From positions 2,294,001 to 2,358,000 of the forward strand of contig JAAXNY010000011.1 of NCBI GenBank assembly GCA_013420905.1: a stretch of 64,000 nt of DNA, given 5' to 3'. The notes under the pieces were generated by a model, which did no database searches, was not told the DNA's origin, and saw nothing but the letters and a program-made list of their open reading frames with translations. Both the position numbers and the translations under genes were made by a program. Numbering within the stretch: position 1 is the stretch's first letter; every line of letters starts with the position of its first letter. Source of the DNA: Collybia mongolica. Its lineage: Eukaryota; Basidiomycota; Agaricomycetes; Agaricales; Clitocybaceae. Of this stretch, positions 54,701 to 64,000 are shown one piece after another.

Positions 54701-55485
54701 GATGTGGCGGCCTCAGGCGGCACATGGGGGCGTCCAGGGCTTGATTTGGTGGGGAGGCGGGCCGCCTAGCCCAGCATTGATGGAACAGTGCCTTTTGTGA
54801 TTTACTTGGTGGCAGGGTTGTCCACGCGATTTTGGGGTGGATTTGCCGAGTCTTCGGCATCAAGGTAAGGAGGGTGGGAGTGGCGTCGAGTAATTTCCAT
54901 TTTCCAGGTGGGTGAAGGTGGAAACGAAGTGATGGGACCGATGTACCACAACGAATGATGAATAGTTTGCGCTGACCCAACGGGAAGTTTGATTACTTAT
55001 GGAGGTGGGACACAGGAACGAGGCTAGAGCTTGGGGGTCGGCGGAGAGTAGGGAGGAGAGGAGGAGTGGAGATGGGAAAGAGAAAGGGACGAGGAGGGCC
55101 GAGTGATGCGGAAGAGAGCAAACTGGTTTGGTGGAGGTTTGGTCGTGTTTGATTCAAAGCTGTGCCGGGCCTTTCGCTCTGCTGATTTCCCTTCTTCAAT
55201 TCGATTTGTCGTCCTCCACCGACATTTCCTTTCATTATAATACTTCCATTCCAAATCCTTTTACTTCCCATCCTCACCAGGTCATCGCGCGTTTCGTCCG
55301 CTGTATCCCTAATCTCACCCATTAAATATCCTTACCGGGGGAACGCCTAATAGCTGCCACCATATCATCTACGGCAAAGTTCACGGTATGTGAATATTCG
55401 ACGAGGCTGTGAGGCATGGCTGATCCCGTTGCTAAGCCTCATAAAACAAGATCTTGTTTCCTTGTTGTTTTCTGCTCGCCTGACT
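51786..55485. other. Long gene-poor region upstream of the STE12-like gene
   Basis: About 3.7 kb with many medium open frames on both strands but none that I can assign to a family or join into a credible spliced gene. GC-rich patches inflate open-frame length. A T run lies at about 53039-53050. The last ~400 bases before 55486 contain pyrimidine-rich tracts typical of a fungal promoter and 5' UTR. An unrecognised gene cannot be excluded, particularly around 53079-53438. Confidence 0.4.
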
Positions 55486-58400
55486 ATGGACCACCACCAA
55501 GTCTATAATCAGCCTCCATCGTATCCCAACTACTTCAATTCAAACCCTTCTTCCACACATTCCTCCCCCCGTTCCTACGCCAATGACCTGGATCTCTACC
55601 AAATCCCGTATCCACCCTCCAACCCCTACCCGAACTCCCACTCTCGCCCCAACCGCCCACCTCAAACCAAAAGCGCTTCCTATGGCCCCCTGCACCTCTC
55701 CATGCCCAACACCACGCACGAGCACGACCCCAACGAGCGCACCGCACGCCCGGGGAATGCACACGTCCACGACGCATTCCATTCCCAGTCGCTTCCCCTC
55801 CCTTCACACTCACATACACATCTCGCCACCGACCCCACCGCGATTCCCATGGAGGAGGACATGATCGATCAAGACCTCCGCGACAGCCTCGTGAAGCGCG
55901 ATAGCACCTACACCACTTCCACCCCAGGCCTCTCCGGTGGCCTCACCCGGCCACTCCGCCCCCTGGAGCAGGAGCGCCTGGCACACCTGGATCGCCTCAA
56001 ATTCTTCCTGGCAACCGCCCCCTCGAGATGGGACGCAGACTCGGCCCCCTCCCACACCAGCTCGACCCCAGCGTCGGGCACAACCCCGCTTCCCTACCCG
56101 AACGGAAGCAATGGAATCGATTCCCTCCCGATGTCCATGCACTCTTCGATGCTCACGCAGGCGCCTGGCCATGGTCACGGGGCCCAGGGACCCCATCCCG
56201 CACTAAACCGGTTCCTCTTACCCACGCAGGAATACGTGACATGCGTCCTTTGGAACAGCCTGTACCACATCACTGGGACGGATATTGTGAGGGCCTTGGT
56301 ATTTCGATTCGAGGTGGGTCGCCGTATCCTTTATCCGGGTTGTGACTTTGCGGCCCGTTTTGGATAGATTAAGATATGACGAGCTGAGCTGACTTTTTTT
56401 GGACCTTCATTTGACAGGCGTTTGGACGACCGGTTCGCAATATGAAGAAGTTCGAGGAGGGCGTGTTCAGTGATCTGCGCAATTTGAAGCCGGGCGTAGA
56501 CGCTTGCTTGGAAGAGCCCAAGGTGAGCGTGCTTCTCCTGTACGATTTCCCCCGCACTTGTCTCCTTTAGTCCTGGCATCGTGGGCGCGGGCCGATGCTG
56601 ACTTTGACGCATGGCGCAGGTCACGCCGCCAAGTTGCTATTCGCCATAGTCACAAAATCCCATCTCTCACACTAAAAATACATTTCATGCACTCCTGTGA
56701 TTGAAAGCTAACCGAAAAACTCACATGCAGAGCCCCTTTCTGGATCTCCTATTCAAGTACCAATGCATCCGTACACAGAAGAAACAGAAAGTATTCTACT
56801 GGTACGCCCTCGCCTCCCCTCCCGCCTCTGCACAACTGACCAAATCCCCCAAAAGGTTCTCTGTGCCCCACGACCGCCTCTTCCTCGATGCCCTCGAGCG
56901 TGACCTTAAGCGCGAGAAGACAGGGCAAGAGCCCACCACTCATATCGTCGGCGAGCCCGCGCTTTCCTTCACCTACGACCCGAAGAAGAGCCTCTACGAG
57001 CAGTTCAGCAAGGCACAAGGCGGGCAGGACGGCGAGGGCGAGCTGGAGGCCGCCGTCCGTCGTGCCGTAGAGGAGCGCGCCGGGATAGCAGGCCAGGGCA
57101 CAGGAGACATCGAGGTCGACGGAGCAGAGGCGACAGAGGAGAGCGAGAGCGGCGTCAGCGACATCGACGATATCATGGGCGGCACAGACGGGGAGGACGC
57201 CACCGGCCGAAACAAGAGCAGCATCCCGCCCGCGCTGCAGGGCACGATCGGCCTGGGCATGGTTTCGGGCACCATGTGGATCGAGGGGAACCCAGGGTAC
57301 AAGCAGCGCAAGAAGAAGGGCACGAAGAATAACTCAAAGGACGACGAGCGGGGGCGCAGCGCGAGCATGGGCGGCTCCGGCGGGGGGCGGTACGGCAGCG
57401 TCAGCGCCAGCCGCGAGCGCATGGGGAGCGGCGGGATGATGGAGGAGTTCGGCCCCGGGGGCTCGGGCAACGAGGGCGATGCGATGAGCGCGGCGGAGAT
57501 GTTTATGATGCAGGCGCGCGGGGAGCTGGTCCCTGCCAACGGCGTGGTGAAGAAACCGCGGCCCCAGCCGAACATCGGCGAGGTGGGCGTGTATTATAAT
57601 AACGACGCGCGCGCGAGCTTGTCGGGGCCCCAGGCGCAGAGGTATATGTCGGGCCCTGGTGGGGATGGGGTCCCGCGGGGACGCAGCTACGAGGGCGGGG
57701 TCCCGCACCGCCATACGTATCCCCTTGCCGCTGCCGCCCCCACGTCCATGAGCTACCCCGCGTTTGCCGACCGCCAGGCGCAACCGCCGCTGCAAGGGGG
57801 CCAACCACCGCCGTCCGCCGACCCCAAGCCGACCGACAGCACGTTGAAGACGAAGGCGTTCGTGTGCCCGCTCTACTCGTGTGGGCGGCTGTTCAAGCGC
57901 ATGGAGCACCTGAAGCGCCACCTCAGGACGCACACGATGGAGCGCCCCTATGCGTGCCCGCAGTGCAAGAAACGCTTCTCGCGGAGCGATAACCTGAACC
58001 AGCATCTGAGAACGCATGGGCGGGGCCCGATGGGCACGGGTGCCGGTGGTGTCGCCCTTGGAGGGGCGGCGGGACCCGGTGGTGTCGGGGAGTGGATCGA
58101 TGGCAGTGGTGATGATGGTGATGGGAGCGGAAGCGGCGGGAGCACTGATGGGCGGCTTGGGGGCATGGGTGGTGAGGCTGAGGATGCGGGAGTCGAGAGT
58201 GAAGGCGAGGACGGCGCCATGTTCGCAGCTGGCAATATGAACAACGTTGGCGGTCTCGGGATGTATGGGGCTGCGGGGATGGGCATGGGCATGGGGGACT
58301 TTTCTGCCAATGCCCTGGGCAGCTCGGCATCTATGGCTTATAACGGGGGGCTCGGGCTTGACATGCAGATGTGCGAAGTCGAAGTCCAGGGCGATATCCG

Positions 58401-59520
58401 GGAGGTGGCGGGTGACGAGGAGGGCCTTATCATGCGTGCTGATGGGTCTGCACCGAATTACAACCAGGAGGCGTATTACCCGCCTTCGTCTACCTCGGTA
58501 TCGTTCTCCAACGGGATCAGCGGCACCGCGAACCAGCAACACTCTACGAACGAGTACGACGCCACCTGGGGTATCCGACCCCATCCGAGCCCGGCGTTCA
58601 GCACGATAAGCGCCCCCTCGCCGCCTCCGGGCTCTATCCCACACATCCGGAGCAACCGCTCCTCTATCACCTCACCCCCAGCCGGATACCGCCCGCCTTC
58701 TTCAGCCTCTTCGCACTCGTCTCTCTACGGCGACGATTTCGTCACATCCATATCTGCTCCGTCACACAAGCTGGCCTTTGACCATAGCACGCTCTATCCC
58801 CCTGGTATGATGGAAAACGCGGCCCAGGCAGCAGCAGCAGCAGCGACAGCAGCGAACGGCGGCCCAGGTCCTATAAGAAGGCATCGCAGCATGACGCCGT
58901 CGGTGATGCGAAACGGGGAGCCGATACGGCGGCCAATGACGGCCAACAGCAATAGTGAGTATGCACCGGGAGGCTCGCCCGGAAGCACTTCTGGCTCTGT
59001 TCTCGGCAACACGAGAGGCTACCACCCATACGCTGCGTACGGGTCTGCCGCGCCGCGCAACGGATCGACGCATTCGAGCCCCTCGGGATTCAACATGCCT
59101 CTGGCAGGCGAGTACAACTCTCAGCAACAAATGCGGAGGTCGGAGTCGAGGAACTCGGGCATAAGTGGGATGCAGGAGCAGATGCGGCAGATGATGACTA
59201 TGAATGTCGATTCAACGCAGCCGTATGGGAACGAGCGTCCCAATAGCGTGGCGGGCGGGCACGCGTCGGCGTTCGGCCACGATCTGTACCGCACCGACTC
59301 GCCATTTGCACAGACCGACTCGCCTGCGCCATATACCGCGGAACTGCCAAACCACTACGGTGCTGACACATATAATGTCCACCACAATGATTCTATGTCT
59401 ACCACTTATGACAAACATGGCTCGTTTGGACTCTCGGGAGGACTGAATGACCAAGGACAGTTCGCGATGCAGGGCACCAATAATGGTTACTATTCACATG
59501 CCCAGCACAATACGCTGTAA
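55486..59520 (+). CDS. STE12: STE12-like transcription factor with two C2H2 zinc fingers
   Basis: Four exons (55486-56313, 56418-56522, 56731-56801, 56856-59520) give 1222 residues. The STE DNA-binding (homeodomain-like) region starts near residue 190 ([20 protein letters not shown]), continues with [40 protein letters not shown] and [20 protein letters not shown], and closes with [20 protein letters not shown]. Two tandem C2H2 fingers follow at about residues 670-725 ([40 protein letters not shown]). The rest is disordered and rich in Gly, Ser, Asn and Pro. This domain pair is typical of basidiomycete and filamentous ascomycete Ste12, the MAP-kinase target for mating, filament growth and host or substrate invasion. 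The start at 55486 ([17 protein letters not shown]) is preferred to the upstream ATG at 55390. The third intron (56802-56855) is 54 nt and free of stops, so its retention would add 18 residues inside the STE domain. Confidence 0.93.
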
Positions 59521-59935
59521 TGGTGTATTTTCCGCTATCGGGGGCGCATGTTCGCCTGCCCCACCCCACCATACATTATTCCCCCGGATCATAATCAACA
59601 TTATACATTATTCACCAACAACCCAACCCAACCCAACCCACACCCCTTATAATATGCACCACCTGTAGACTTTGGTTCTGCTCCGATTGAAACAAAACAT
59701 ACCAAGAGTTTGTTACTCATCGATGATTGTTCACTGTGCTCTTCGTTCAATGTATTTACGCCACGTTTTCAGCTTGGAATCGCAAAATATTCTTGCTATA
59801 GTATTAATAATGCATCTCGCCCCCCCCCCCCACCTTCGTATTTTCTTGTCATGTATTGCTATCTATTGACATCTATGCTGCTATGTTCCGTACGGATTTG
59901 CACACTAATATATTCCTCTCTCGTGCGACGTATTG
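59521..59935. other. Convergent spacer, STE12-like / GT90
   Basis: About 415 bp with a poly(C) tract (about 59820-59831) and short (aaccc)n-like repeats (about 59620-59640). No gene. Confidence 0.5.
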
Positions 59936-62051
59936 TCAAGTGCCCTGATCTGAGTACGACATGGCTTTCCTATCCAGGCTCATGAGACGAGAATACTCCA
60001 AAATTAACCTTGCGAAGCAGGTAGGTTACTGATTAGTGGCCAAGATCAAGACAGACAGGCATACCTAAAAAAATAAGCCACGAGATCCTCACGCCTCCAA
60101 AAAGCCTTACTCCATTGACGACCTGCATTCGCAATATTTCGTGCCAGGTCTTCATGCGCACCATCACCATTTCCATCACCTCGGAAGAACGCTAGCGCAT
60201 CATGGAGGTCCGACAGATCGAGCTGTACAGGCACGTAATGGACCCACGGCGCAATTCGGTCCATATACCTACGGCAATCGTCGTCATGGTCAGTAAAACT
60301 ATGAAAATGGGGAGAGAGGCGGTAGTAACAGACCATTCGGGGTATATCGTAGACTTGAATATCAATGAATTCGAGGTGATGAGTCGCTTGAAGCGCCCCG
60401 ACCAGCCGTTTCCGTCAACCTGTGAGCAGGAGGGAAATCAGTTTTATTACTGTTTCACGAGGTGGCGTCTCATACATCGAGGACGTATTTATAGTTTCCC
60501 GCTTCTCGGACACTCTGTCTTGCCCGCCAAGAAAACTTTTTCTCAAGGAGTTCACATGTTGGTGAAGAGCAAGAAATGGGGCGTCCCGCAAACCCGATGT
60601 CCATCATTGCCGGGTTTATATGGGCATTACGGATCCGTCTGGGCTTCCCGACCTTCTCTTTCCTAGACTTGGTCGGAAGCAGCAAATCCACAGTGCCGTT
60701 GAGCTCGTTGGTGTACTCAACGAGAAAGTTCCGATGTGATCTGTGCCAGCGTATATGCTCGGCGTGCATGATGCCCGTATTGCTGCCACGCCACAACAGG
60801 CGCTCGTCAATCTTGTCGTCCCATTCCGGGTCGTCCGACCGTGGATAAATATCCTCGATCCAGTCATATGGGCTGGGTATTCGGATGTTGTGGTGTAGCG
60901 TGGTGGAGCACGAGCTGAATTCAGGGATCATTGCGCGTTGGGGAGATGGACCCGAGTTGTGGGCTAGAAACTGGCCGTGGTGATGGAAATGGCCGGGTTT
61001 GAGGCACGGGTCCATGGAAAGCCGGTGGTCGTGGATGAACGTTTTCTTTATGGGGCGGGGCGGGGGAATATCGAGGTTGACGCCCTTCCGACGCGCTGGA
61101 GATGTCGGCGAACAGGCGGAAATCCAACCCATCGAGTTGACCTCGGGAAGAGAGTCACGTTCGATCGCTACTCTCGAAATCAGTACGTGCACACCCCAAA
61201 GCTACTCAATACTTGCATGTTTGGCTCGACGCTGCTTGCAGAAGCGCGGACTTGACACCGTAATCGGAGAGCCGATTAGGGCCATCGTGGGGCGAAAAGA
61301 CAGCTCGAAAAGGCGGCAAAAACTCTTCCACATCACGGAGCAAGTCAATTATTTTCTCCGATCCTTTAATGAGCTGGGCGTACTTCCCCTCCTGGAACGC
61401 GTATCGGACGATGCTGATATCCCCAGAGCTATTTCTTCCAATAGTATACGAGTCGATTTTCGACTCCAGCTCCTCACGAATCTCGAGCAAATCCCACGGT
61501 TCAACTCCCCAGAACGGTTCGAGGTCATGGTAGATCGAGTCATATTCATCGGGAAGTTGCACCTTGTGCTTTGATGCGTAGCTCCACCTGTGCATTCTGT
61601 GAATCAACACCTTTAACCGCTTGTAGTTCAAACCCGCTTCTCACCAATCGTCAAATCCACGCGGAGGATCTCTCTGGTACCTGCGCCGGTACTCGACCAC
61701 AGCCTCATGTAGAGATCTACTGGCTTTCGCCAACTTCTTGCTCCAGTGCTCTTCGGCACGCGAAATGAGTTCGTATATGGGATGAGCCCCATCTTCGTTG
61801 ACTTCTAGCAGGCCATCACTGCCATATCGGTGCTCGCCCAAATGTAAGGGTGGCGGGGGCTTGAAAGGCCGTTCTCGAGGTCCGTTCGTGTTACTCGGCG
61901 TCTGTGGAGTTGAAACCGGCGCAGTGACGTGGGTGGGCGATCGATGTGTGAACAAAGGCAGTGTATCCTTGAGAAACACGGAGAGGAAGACGGCAGACAT
62001 GGCCACCAGGAGAATGAACTTCGATGCCCTTCTGCATCGCGAGAGCAACAT
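59936..62051 (-). CDS. CAP10/GT90-family glycosyltransferase, type II membrane protein
   Basis: Six exons (62051-61645, 61587-61213, 61172-60476, 60419-60334, 60268-60065, 60008-59936) give 613 residues. A short basic N-terminus is followed by a signal-anchor helix ([16 protein letters not shown]). The lumenal part has a stem helix ([20 protein letters not shown]), then [20 protein letters not shown] and [12 protein letters not shown]. The CAP10 domain is recognised by [53 protein letters not shown], and across introns [39 protein letters not shown] and [12 protein letters not shown]. The family includes Cryptococcus CAP10 (capsule) and animal POGLUT/Rumi enzymes; activity is transfer of a pentose or hexose in the Golgi or ER. 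The exact substrate in this fungus is unknown; cell-wall or glycoprotein xylosylation is plausible. The acceptor of exon 3 is the least certain join. Confidence 0.87.
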
Positions 62052-62760
62052 AGTGGCTCGTAGACTGAGGAAACATTCGTTGTTGATGACACTCTATGCA
62101 TATCACACTCACAAGAAGGCCAAGTCAGTCGGGATCAACCGATAAGTTCAGATTAATCTCGAATCCCAGGCTTTGACGCTCAAAAACCACTGAGGGATGT
62201 TGAATATTAAAAGACATCAATAAGATGACCTGTTGACGATAAAAGCCTGTAGATTGTATAAAAGATGTCAAGTTACACACCATGATCCACCTAGGGTACG
62301 TTTGGAACCTGGATAACCTCGAGTTGAGTCATTGCCGTAAGTCCAAAAGAAGGATCAACCGAGAAATTTCTCAGCATTCATCGAGTTGGACAGATCAAAT
62401 GACATATGCAGGTTATGATGAAATCTTACAGGAATTATTGAATAGACATTGAACAGAAGCAAGTAGCGAAGGAAGCCACGAGATGATAGGTTATCAATTG
62501 GGTTCGTGAAGTTCGATAATGGTGAAATTAGATAAAAAGAGTGACTGGTTCACATCGACTCTTGACCAAGATCAAGTCAACTTCTTATACTTCCCCTAAA
62601 TGCCCACAAACAGATGCATTTTAGAACTCACACAAGCGTATAAAGACTGTCCTTTAAAACACTGAAATTTGCACCTTATTTTAAACTTCAAAATGCCCCA
62701 AAAGTACCCCGTTTTATTAAATTTCAAGTGCCCACCCGTTCTTATTTCGTTACCTTGCTT
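62052..62760. other. Spacer between glycogen phosphorylase (3') and GT90 (5')
   Basis: About 700 AT-rich bp, with no gene seen. It contains the GT90 promoter (minus strand) and the phosphorylase 3' UTR. Confidence 0.5.
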
Positions 62761-64000
62761 TTACTTGTTGCCATTGCCATTGATCGGGGTAGCCTCGATG
62801 TTCCAATAGCTCTCCGCATACTCGTTGATGGCACGATCAGAGCTGAATTTACCCATCTATAAATACGAAGCTGTTTCAGAACGACCCGAACTATCCATGA
62901 AACGATGACATGCCTTGGCCGTAGTTCTAATTGACTTCTTGATCCATTCTTCTCGGTCGCTGTACGCATCATCCACCATCGCTAAAGCTTCTATGTCTAA
63001 GGAAACCTGATCAGCAGATTGACATAAATAGACACGCTGGCTAGCGCTCACAAGAGTCGAAATCATCGGATAGCAAATAATAGTCTCCCTGTCTGATGGT
63101 ATTAAGAAGCCTAGATCGAAACGCCATAAGCTACTATAAATGTTAGCTTATATGATGGCTTACGGTTCGTAAACGCCACCATCACCAAATAGACCCCCAG
63201 AAACTTGACTGAGGACATGAGCTAGGGCAGGACATTTCTCCTCAATTGGAATAGGGTGATACAAGTGCTGATAGCGGAGATCTTCCACGGCCCTATCAGA
63301 ATGTGGTGAGGTGAAGCGTGGAAGGTGTGAAGCAATTACATACGGGGTAAGATGTCCAAAGAAAACTATGGGAATGATGTCAGGCAGTGCGGACATTAGG
63401 AATAAAGCAAATGTTACGAACAGACGTTACTCTCGCCAACCTAAGCAGTGACTTTCAGTAGGGAAACTCGTGATTTCACGAAAGCAACGAACCTCTTCTG
63501 CGATCTCGATATTAGCACCGTCTGTTTATATCAGATCAGTGATTCATTTCGATAACCGCTTGATCGTGATACGCACCAACGGTCCCGAGAAGCAAGCCTC
63601 CATTAAGACAGAACTTCATATTGGACGTCCCCGAGGCCTCAGTTCCGGCGGTTGATATATGCTGACTGATGTCCGAAGCGGGGATCAGAACCTCGGCCAA
63701 AGAAACTGAATAGTCAGGCAAGAAGTAGAGCGTAAGATAATCTTTAGTTTCGGGATCAGCATTGATTATCCTCGCTACATTAACGATAAGTCGGATTGTC
63801 TAAAAATATATGAGTTATGGGGTATAGCGACTCCACAAAATAAATACAAACCAATTTTGCAATATAGTCTACGAAATGAGGCATCAGAGGAGGACGAATA
63901 ATGTGTATTCGAATGACTTACAAGCAGGGGCAGCCTTCCCGGCGAAGAATACGACACGATTGTTGACCTTCTTCCTTTCGGCAGGAGTCATCTTCTTGAG
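62761..64000 (-). CDS. GPH1: Glycogen phosphorylase, C-terminal part (gene continues past the right edge)
   Basis: Several exons on the minus strand encode the C-terminal third and stop with TAA at 62763-62761. From the edge inward: [70 protein letters not shown] (whose Lys is the pyridoxal-phosphate Lys), [52 protein letters not shown] and [20 protein letters not shown]. The enzyme releases glucose-1-phosphate from glycogen with phosphate and PLP. The last intron (62857-62913) begins with GC, not GT. The Ser in GTSNMKF replaces the usual Gly next to the PLP site, a mild change. The N-terminal two thirds, including the regulatory region, are outside the window. Confidence 0.93.

Noticed and set aside
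53079..54769. Several 90-160 codon frames (53079-53438, 53543-54034, 54359-54769) as genes
   Set aside because: None has a recognisable domain, a consistent splice pattern or continuity with its neighbours. The GC-rich composition explains their length. Kept as unresolved.
57334..58644. A 436-codon open frame on the minus strand opposite the STE12-like gene
   Set aside because: It lies in a GC-rich part of a well-supported gene where stops are rare on the other strand. Its translation is Arg/His/Pro-rich with no domain; it is a codon-bias shadow.
1..64000. CRISPR arrays, bacterial operons, Shine-Dalgarno sites and riboswitches
   Set aside because: The window is clearly nuclear DNA of a eukaryote with dense spliceosomal introns. 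No regularly spaced repeat array was seen.

Overview
The window is nuclear DNA from a filamentous basidiomycete, most likely an Agaricomycete. Genes are split by many 45-60 nt GT-AG introns. The marker genes are fungal (COQ8, an OPI3-type methyltransferase, an oxodicarboxylate carrier, SRP9, a STE12-type factor joining a homeodomain-like region to two C2H2 fingers, a CAP10/GT90 glycosyltransferase and glycogen phosphorylase). A large TPR-CHAT protein and Tad-like LINEs also fit mushrooms. I cannot name the order with confidence. All functions and splice sites come from reading the sequence; no database search was run.

Region 1 (about 1-19 kb) is a compact housekeeping block in which genes alternate strand almost perfectly: RRM protein (+), conserved unknown (-), COQ8 (+), OPI3 (-), F-box protein (+), FMP46-like (-), rhodanese protein (+), 2-oxodicarboxylate carrier (-), SRP9 (+), then a membrane-anchored cupredoxin (+) and a small single-pass membrane protein (-). 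Four divergent promoters of only 140-250 bp result. Several products are mitochondrial (COQ8, carrier, FMP46-like, probably the RRM protein). The carrier gene needs a 5-nt microexon.

Region 2 (19.25-25.7 kb) is a full-length LINE with a 15-bp target-site duplication, a poly(A) tail and overlapping ORF1/ORF2. It is disabled by a deletion in the endonuclease and an in-frame stop before RNase H.

Region 3 (26.2-35.4 kb) carries a PrxQ/BCP-type peroxiredoxin, a 1102-aa TPR-CHAT protease-like protein, a DUF7770-like protein and a SIRT5-type sirtuin.

Region 4 (35.6-51.2 kb) is a repeat graveyard: a MITE-like palindromic repeat, a decayed S28 serine-protease gene whose catalytic Ser is replaced by Leu, and a second, older LINE. 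That LINE is split by two Tc1/mariner elements with intact DD34E transposases and by a solo-LTR-like insertion. Removing the two transposons at their TA sites and the LTR at its CCGG duplication rejoins the LINE reading frame. A truncated copy of the sirtuin 5' end lies on the far side of this block (about 51.6-51.8 kb).

Region 5 (51.8-64 kb) has a gene-poor 3.5-4 kb stretch upstream of a 1222-aa STE12-like factor, then a GT90/CAP10 glycosyltransferase and the 3' part of glycogen phosphorylase, which runs off the right edge.
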